A DNA stretch of 64,000 nucleotides from Adineta ricciae. Its lineage: Eukaryota; Rotifera; Eurotatoria; Adinetida; Adinetidae. Shown one piece after another: positions 63,481-64,000 of this stretch. The stretch is from positions 186,001 through 250,000 of the forward strand of contig CAJNOJ010000113.1 in NCBI GenBank assembly GCA_905250025.1. The letters run 5' to 3'. The notes under the pieces were generated by a model. The model ran no database searches. It was given only the letters and a program-made list of their open reading frames with translations, and was not told the DNA's origin. The position numbers and the translations under genes are program-made. Within the stretch, counting starts at the first letter, position 1; each line of letters starts with the position of its first letter.

Positions 63481-64000
63481 ATGAAGCTCCTCTACTTACG
63501 TCATTGGTTGTTTCTAATTTATACTAACGATTTCAATCGTGCATGACGTTTGCAAGATCTCGATCTCCAACAGTGTTCGTTGCTCTAAAATCAAATTCGT
63601 ATGGTGACACTTAAAATAGAAACTATATGTTACCCGGGCACTTTAATTAAACACAATGTTGTTTCGTTCATAGAATCGGTTTTTTAAATAAATGATATGT
63701 AGTACAAAAGTGCCTTCGTTCTGCATGTTTATCAGCAAGACCGGTCACGGATGATTGGTACTGGTATAACCTATTTTGTTTATGTTATATCTTTTGATTG
63801 ACTATATTATTCAAACCAAATGAAGGAAGCGTTGCCTTTATGAATCAATACCAACAAATGTGTCATTGTTTATTTAGGAAGCTAACTATCCAGGTGTAGA
63901 ATTATAAACATGAACCTGTTGTTAATCATCATTTTTCAGGTCAGTTGAAGCATCAAGACAACGAATTTCATTTTCTATTGATGTATTCAATCTTCGTTCC
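63481..64000. other. Terminal spacer
   Basis: AT-rich with no coding exon that I can recognise up to the window end. Confidence 0.4.

Overview
The window reads as nuclear DNA of a small invertebrate, most likely a bdelloid rotifer or a close relative. It is AT-rich, genes sit close together on both strands, introns are mostly 45-80 nt with GT-AG ends, and the core genes are plainly animal: VANGL, PMCA, cytosolic HSP90, TTC36, aprataxin, BI-1/TMBIM6 and myosin essential light chain. Alongside them are tandem lineage-specific families and one secreted protein whose C-terminal repeats look bacterial. I recognised no transposon, virus-like element, CRISPR array, tRNA or rRNA. Gene models were spliced by hand. 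Where exon coordinates are given, junction phases were checked, and for most models the total coding length is a multiple of three.

Layout. 1-4.4 kb: two related genes on + carrying an unfamiliar Cys/His module (C-x19/20-C-x13/14-H-x4-H), the second with a B-box-like N-terminus. 4.6-11.7 kb: a multi-pass membrane protein, an intact ubiquitin-specific protease, a decayed USP copy, a decayed trypsin-like protease and a small membrane protein. 11.7-21 kb: aprataxin and VANGL on -, then mitochondrial-type methionyl-tRNA synthetase, an MPS1-like kinase and BI-1 on +. 21-30 kb: a plasma-membrane Ca2+ ATPase with 18 coding exons and probably a remote upstream exon whose start codon is split by an intron.

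31-37.6 kb: four tandem single-exon rhodopsin-like receptors, two of them sharing a nearly identical central block. 38.7-39.2 kb: myosin essential light chain. 40-56 kb: mainly secreted or surface proteins. These are two tandem GPI-tailed Ly6/uPAR-like giants with six and three repeat units, a beta-microseminoprotein-like protein and a LamG plus FG-GAP/VCBS repeat protein, with a TRMT10-family tRNA methyltransferase among them. 56.5-64 kb: TTC36, HSP90, a type I membrane protein and a decayed flavin amine oxidase.

Apart from the tandem families, neighbours do not form one pathway. The window mixes conserved housekeeping loci with fast-evolving sensory and surface families. Three host-gene copies (USP, trypsin-like protease, amine oxidase) have decayed, mostly by single-base changes to stop codons. 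The best candidates for undescribed biology are the Cys/His module family, the Ly6-like giants, the bacterial-looking repeat protein and the split-start PMCA exon.
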